Source: Fuerstiella marisgermanici (GTDB taxonomy: Bacteria; Planctomycetota; Planctomycetia; Planctomycetales; Planctomycetaceae). Taken from it: 64,000 bases of DNA. A program made the translations under genes and the position numbers. A model generated the notes under the pieces. That model was not told where the DNA came from. It made no database searches and saw only the letters and a list, made by a program, of their open reading frames with translations. Below, one piece after another: positions 61,901-64,000 of this stretch; the first letter of the stretch is position 1, and each line of letters starts with the position of its first letter. Where the stretch lies: positions 6,543,001 to 6,607,000 of the forward strand of contig NZ_CP017641.1 of assembly GCF_001983935.1 (NCBI RefSeq). Reading direction: 5' to 3'.

Positions 61901-63848
61901 CCCCGATTTCGACGTCGGTCGGGCGAAAATTGGAATCTGAAGAATCCAGCAGCGGATTGACAGCGGTCGCGGTAATGTCAGCTCCGTTGTAGTTCAGTTC
62001 ATGCTGCAGAATGCCCAGAAAGCCGATGCAGTTGCAGACCAGAAAGTTATTCTGAAAACGCTCGGGGAAGTGGCTGCTGGACAATGACATCGTCGCCGAC
62101 ACTGGCCGCCACTGCTTTTCGAACCACTGCTTGTTGCCCACGCCTTTGCCAATGTTCACGTATGAACCTGTGCCGCTGGTACCGTCGTTTGCGAACTGAT
62201 AACCCCATGCATCGAAGAAGTCGCCATGAGGGTTCGGGCCGATGGGAAAGTGAAATTCCATTTCAAATGTGCGCGGATTAAAACGGTGGACGCCTGACTG
62301 AGTCGACCGATATGTCTGCGTTGGAGTTTCCATCGTGGCCACGTTAAAGATGCCGCGCGACCAGTACACCCAGCCGTCCGGACCCAGCACCATCGCATTA
62401 GCGGAATGGTGCGAATCAGCACTCGACAAACCCTGCAACATACGAATTTTGACGTTCGCCTTGTCGTCGCCATCTGTGTCTTTCAGGAACCAAAGTTCGG
62501 GCAGAGCTGCCACCAGCATGCCGCCGTTCCAGAATTCGAAACCGGTCACACTGTTTAGTTCGTCGGCGAAAACAACGCACTTGTCAGCCACGCCGTCGCC
62601 ATCTTCATCCGGCAGGCACAGGATGCGGTCCGTGCGCGGCTTCGTCGGATTCCAGTGCGGATAGCTGGGCCAGACGGACACAAACAGCCGCCCATCGGTG
62701 TCGACCGCCATCTGCACGGGGTTGACCATTTCCGGAAACATCTCCTCGGAAGCAAACACGTTGGCTTCCAGGCCTTCATCCAGCTTGAAGGTTTTCAAAG
62801 TTTCCTCAGGCTTCAAATAACTAAAGCTGCCGTCGGGTTTGTCACCTTGCTTATTCGGTTTGACGACCAATTCCGCCGGAAGATTGTCGTCTCGCACGAT
62901 GTAATCTTTTCCCGCCGCTACAGCCCAGACTTTTTTGTCTCGGTTGGCCGTCATGGCGTCAAAGATTTGCATTTCGCGCATCATCACGTCGGCGTTCGAC
63001 TGGCCGAACCAATTTAGTTTCGAACGACCACCGAACACGTTGTACCCGTCAACGACTCGGTAGCGGCTGAACCAGTAGTAGTTCTTTTCCTTGACCGCTT
63101 CATTCAGCGTTAGCAGTTCCTGTGGCGAGCAATCCGGTTGCTTTTTGCCGAACAGCGATTCGGTGATCACCGATGCCAGAGCTTTGTTTCCATGCGGCAG
63201 CAGGTGAATGCCGTTCATGGTCAGCGGCTTTTCGCTGTTCGAATACAGTTGCTGAGTCGGTCCAAACAGATCGACGAACACCACTTTCTTCGCAGCACAC
63301 ACGTTACGCATGGCTTCGGTGTACAGATGAAGGTTGGCGTTGTTTTTGGAACCGTTCGGCAGATTGGGATCGTTTAGGTCTTCGTGAGCGATCGGCGAAA
63401 ACATGACAATCTGCGGAGCTGAGTCACCGTTGTATTTCTGAGCCAGCATGCCGTCGATAACGTCTGTCAGGTCCTTCCGAAATGAGTCCAGCCCAGCCGG
63501 CCCCTTCAACGCTTCGTTGTAACCAAAGAACGCGAACACCACGTCGGATTCGTTCTTCGTGAGCCATTCGTCCGGGCTGCCGAAGTTGTCTTCACGTGGT
63601 CGAGTCTTAAGTTCGTCGCCGGGAAAGGCGAGGTTGCGAAACGTCAGTTGCAGTTCGGCGTGCATGGCGTGGATGTACGTTTCCAGCCAACTGTCATGCT
63701 GCGTGCGATCGGCCAGAGTGTTGCCGATGATGGAGATGTGGTCGTTCTTTTTGAGCTTCAGATCAGTCGACTGAGCTTGTGTCGCGGTTGGGAAGGTGCA
63801 GGCCGTTAGAAACAGCAGAATGCACGTCGAGCGAAGGTATGAGACCAC
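58923..63848 (-). CDS. giant exported PVC-type redox fusion: SGNH-like, dehydrogenase propeller, HEAT, PA14, cupredoxin, cytochrome c
   Basis: About 1641 residues with a signal peptide (RSTCILLFLTACTFPTATQA). Domains in order are: SGNH-hydrolase-like (about 26-232), where the GDS nucleophile box reads GNTLAD; PVC-type membrane-bound-dehydrogenase propeller (about 346-696); HEAT-like helices (about 700-1030); PA14 sugar-binding-like domain (about 1053-1199, FIKSDDGSRIYIDDKLV); cupredoxin (about 1326-1440) with copper ligands in HMPHNF and CTYPGHWRRM; and a c-type cytochrome with CIGCH near 1503 and PVC heme-binding features. It probably oxidises a sugar-like substrate and passes electrons through heme and copper outside the cytoplasm. 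I start at GTG 63848 with GAGG upstream; a TTG at 63974 adds 42 residues. It ends inside a dispersed repeat. Confidence 0.92.
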   Translation of the reverse strand: MVSYLRSTCILLFLTACTFPTATQAQSTDLKLKKNDHISIIGNTLADRTQHDSWLETYIHAMHAELQLTFRNLAFPGDELKTRPREDNFGSPDEWLTKNESDVVFAFFGYNEALKGPAGLDSFRKDLTDVIDGMLAQKYNGDSAPQIVMFSPIAHEDLNDPNLPNGSKNNANLHLYTEAMRNVCAAKKVVFVDLFGPTQQLYSNSEKPLTMNGIHLLPHGNKALASVITESLFGKKQPDCSPQELLTLNEAVKEKNYYWFSRYRVVDGYNVFGGRSKLNWFGQSNADVMMREMQIFDAMTANRDKKVWAVAAGKDYIVRDDNLPAELVVKPNKQGDKPDGSFSYLKPEETLKTFKLDEGLEANVFASEEMFPEMVNPVQMAVDTDGRLFVSVWPSYPHWNPTKPRTDRILCLPDEDGDGVADKCVVFADELNSVTGFEFWNGGMLVAALPELWFLKDTDGDDKANVKIRMLQGLSSADSHHSANAMVLGPDGWVYWSRGIFNVATMETPTQTYRSTQSGVHRFNPRTFEMEFHFPIGPNPHGDFFDAWGYQFANDGTSGTGSYVNIGKGVGNKQWFEKQWRPVSATMSLSSSHFPERFQNNFLVCNCIGFLGILQHELNYNGADITATAVNPLLDSSDSNFRPTDVEIGADGALYVGDWANALIGHMQHNMRDPNRDDQHGRIFRITARGRDQLRPVKLKGKPVDEVLAAFYAKENGVRYRARIELSSHDSDEIARKIPQWVKDKDVSKPEDAQALLECLWALEEHRKPYRRLIETVTKAKEPRVRAAAIRTLGHWAGQISDWEPLLLAAAGDESALVRAEAVKAAVNFDGMPAAEAIFKAATMELDPELETVLKYAESQINVDNLIQESIASKKPLSEAAYDYALLNASISDLLKLERTSELYSGILKRNDIDQKSLSEVVTGLAMLNNKQPATVLVELLEQRDAAGRVDNISSLGQLLAAQPSVDLKAVQVRIEKLALKGKTDEGRQVAFAAWIAAEGNGAAAFYAASRSKDSLKDLLAAVPQVPSAELRAKLYPDVRSLMFELPSNLEAESSGRSLQDPGIQVDYYYPSATNVAVETLNKMTPEASGIVPEIVMNVPQLKQRDKFALRFTGNIAIPKSGKYTFFIKSDDGSRIYIDDKLVINHDGLHGFSEKSAAIELAAGSHSLIVTYFDNGGGDGLEVAWAGPGFNKQKIAREALSVGNQSNTIHDVAIRSLGRIPGNEAELFNDLADLLKAGRHRTTVINVLANIPQQHWNADRVPGLVDNVVGYLSSIPAKFRTGGDAVTATEFAKSLAGKLPEAAAKDALERLQNLDVRVIAIGTVPARMIYDKERIVVQAGKPVEFRFSNIDHMPHNFAIVQPGFMAEIGELAEATARDADAKERHYVPTSDKVLLASKLLDPGQTQAISYTAPETPGIYPYVCTYPGHWRRMFGAMYVVADVEAYEADPAGYLAANKLETRDQLLSYLGRNTEWKLADLSDKVLHLHHRSNSFDVGEKLFSVASCIGCHKMNGKGANVGPDLTKLPPEYQPVDILQHMLEPSKKIDKKYQAYSFVLASGKVLTGQIVKGDADTIHVLDNPTAPDKLRVLNKEDIDDQTPSQVSIMPQGVLNKLTQEEILDLLAYVVSKGDKKSKLFAAHHH

Positions 63849-64000
63849 GGAGCACCTCGAGGCTGGCAGTAAAGTGTCGAGCCGCAGTCGGCGGTTCGGC
63901 AAGCATAATGTCGTATCGTAACCTTCTGTGTTTTTAGATTCCACGAACGAGAGCGCCACACGTCGCCCCGCCAACTTAGCGAATCGCAGGCCGATTTCAT
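63849..64000. other. upstream region of the redox fusion gene, to window end
   Basis: Should hold the promoter. The fusion frame stays open to 63974, but those residues lack features. No other feature seen. Confidence 0.4.

Overview
The window is bacterial chromosome, very probably from a member of the Planctomycetota; I cannot name the genus from the sequence alone. The reasons are family-level hallmarks: an H-X9-DG (DUF1559-type) pseudopilin, a very large PVC-type cytochrome c/dehydrogenase fusion, a giant secreted beta-helix protein with an N-terminal LExRxLL motif, sulfatase and Gfo/Idh/MocA proteins with export signals, a membrane-anchored Ser/Thr kinase, several Tat-exported proteins of unknown function, frequent GTG/TTG starts and patchy Shine-Dalgarno sites. 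Genes are ordinary chromosomal genes in mixed orientation, with one recent insertion sequence.

Layout. 1-9.3 kb: end of an unknown gene, a 2296-residue secreted repeat protein, and a secreted TPR protein. 9.7-17.7 kb: a lipid-kinase-like protein, an AI-2E-family permease, a three-gene minus-strand operon (GNAT protein, GH3-type acyl-adenylating enzyme, MprF-type DUF2156 acyltransferase) and a LuxR-type regulator divergent from it. 17.8-29.3 kb: a Tat-exported DUF3500 protein, a sulfatase fused to a nucleoside hydrolase, an EamA permease and a plus-strand run of four exported proteins (unknown Tat protein, predicted propeller, Gfo/Idh/MocA oxidoreductase, sialidase-like protein) that looks like a glycan-handling operon. 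29.4-36 kb: methyltransferase, GT4 glycosyltransferase, Ser/Thr kinase with an extracytoplasmic beta-helix, Tat-exported propeller. 36.4-44.6 kb: degenerate HD-GYP plus GGDEF protein, TolC-family lipoprotein, zinc metallopeptidase, glutaminase, transglutaminase, unknown protein. 44.8-49 kb: replication cluster dnaN, DUF721/dciA, gyrB. 49.6-52 kb: a pseudopilin gene split by an intact ISAs1-family element with 10-bp target duplications. 52.7-64 kb: RND exporter, PilZ protein, alanine/serine-rich lipoprotein, unknown membrane protein, and a 1641-residue SGNH/propeller/HEAT/PA14/cupredoxin/cytochrome c fusion.

The most unusual signal is not a gene. A structured repeat, exactly 105 bp in seven of eight copies, occurs throughout the window (473, 12318, 29330, 30269, 31837, 44575, 57717, 58828). 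Every copy lies directly 3' of at least one gene, and in four cases the TAG at the element's end is the stop codon of the neighbouring gene. It has imperfect terminal inverted repeats, nested stems and at least two sequence subfamilies. It could be a REP/MITE-like element, a 3'-UTR RNA structure or a terminator; the sequence does not decide between these.
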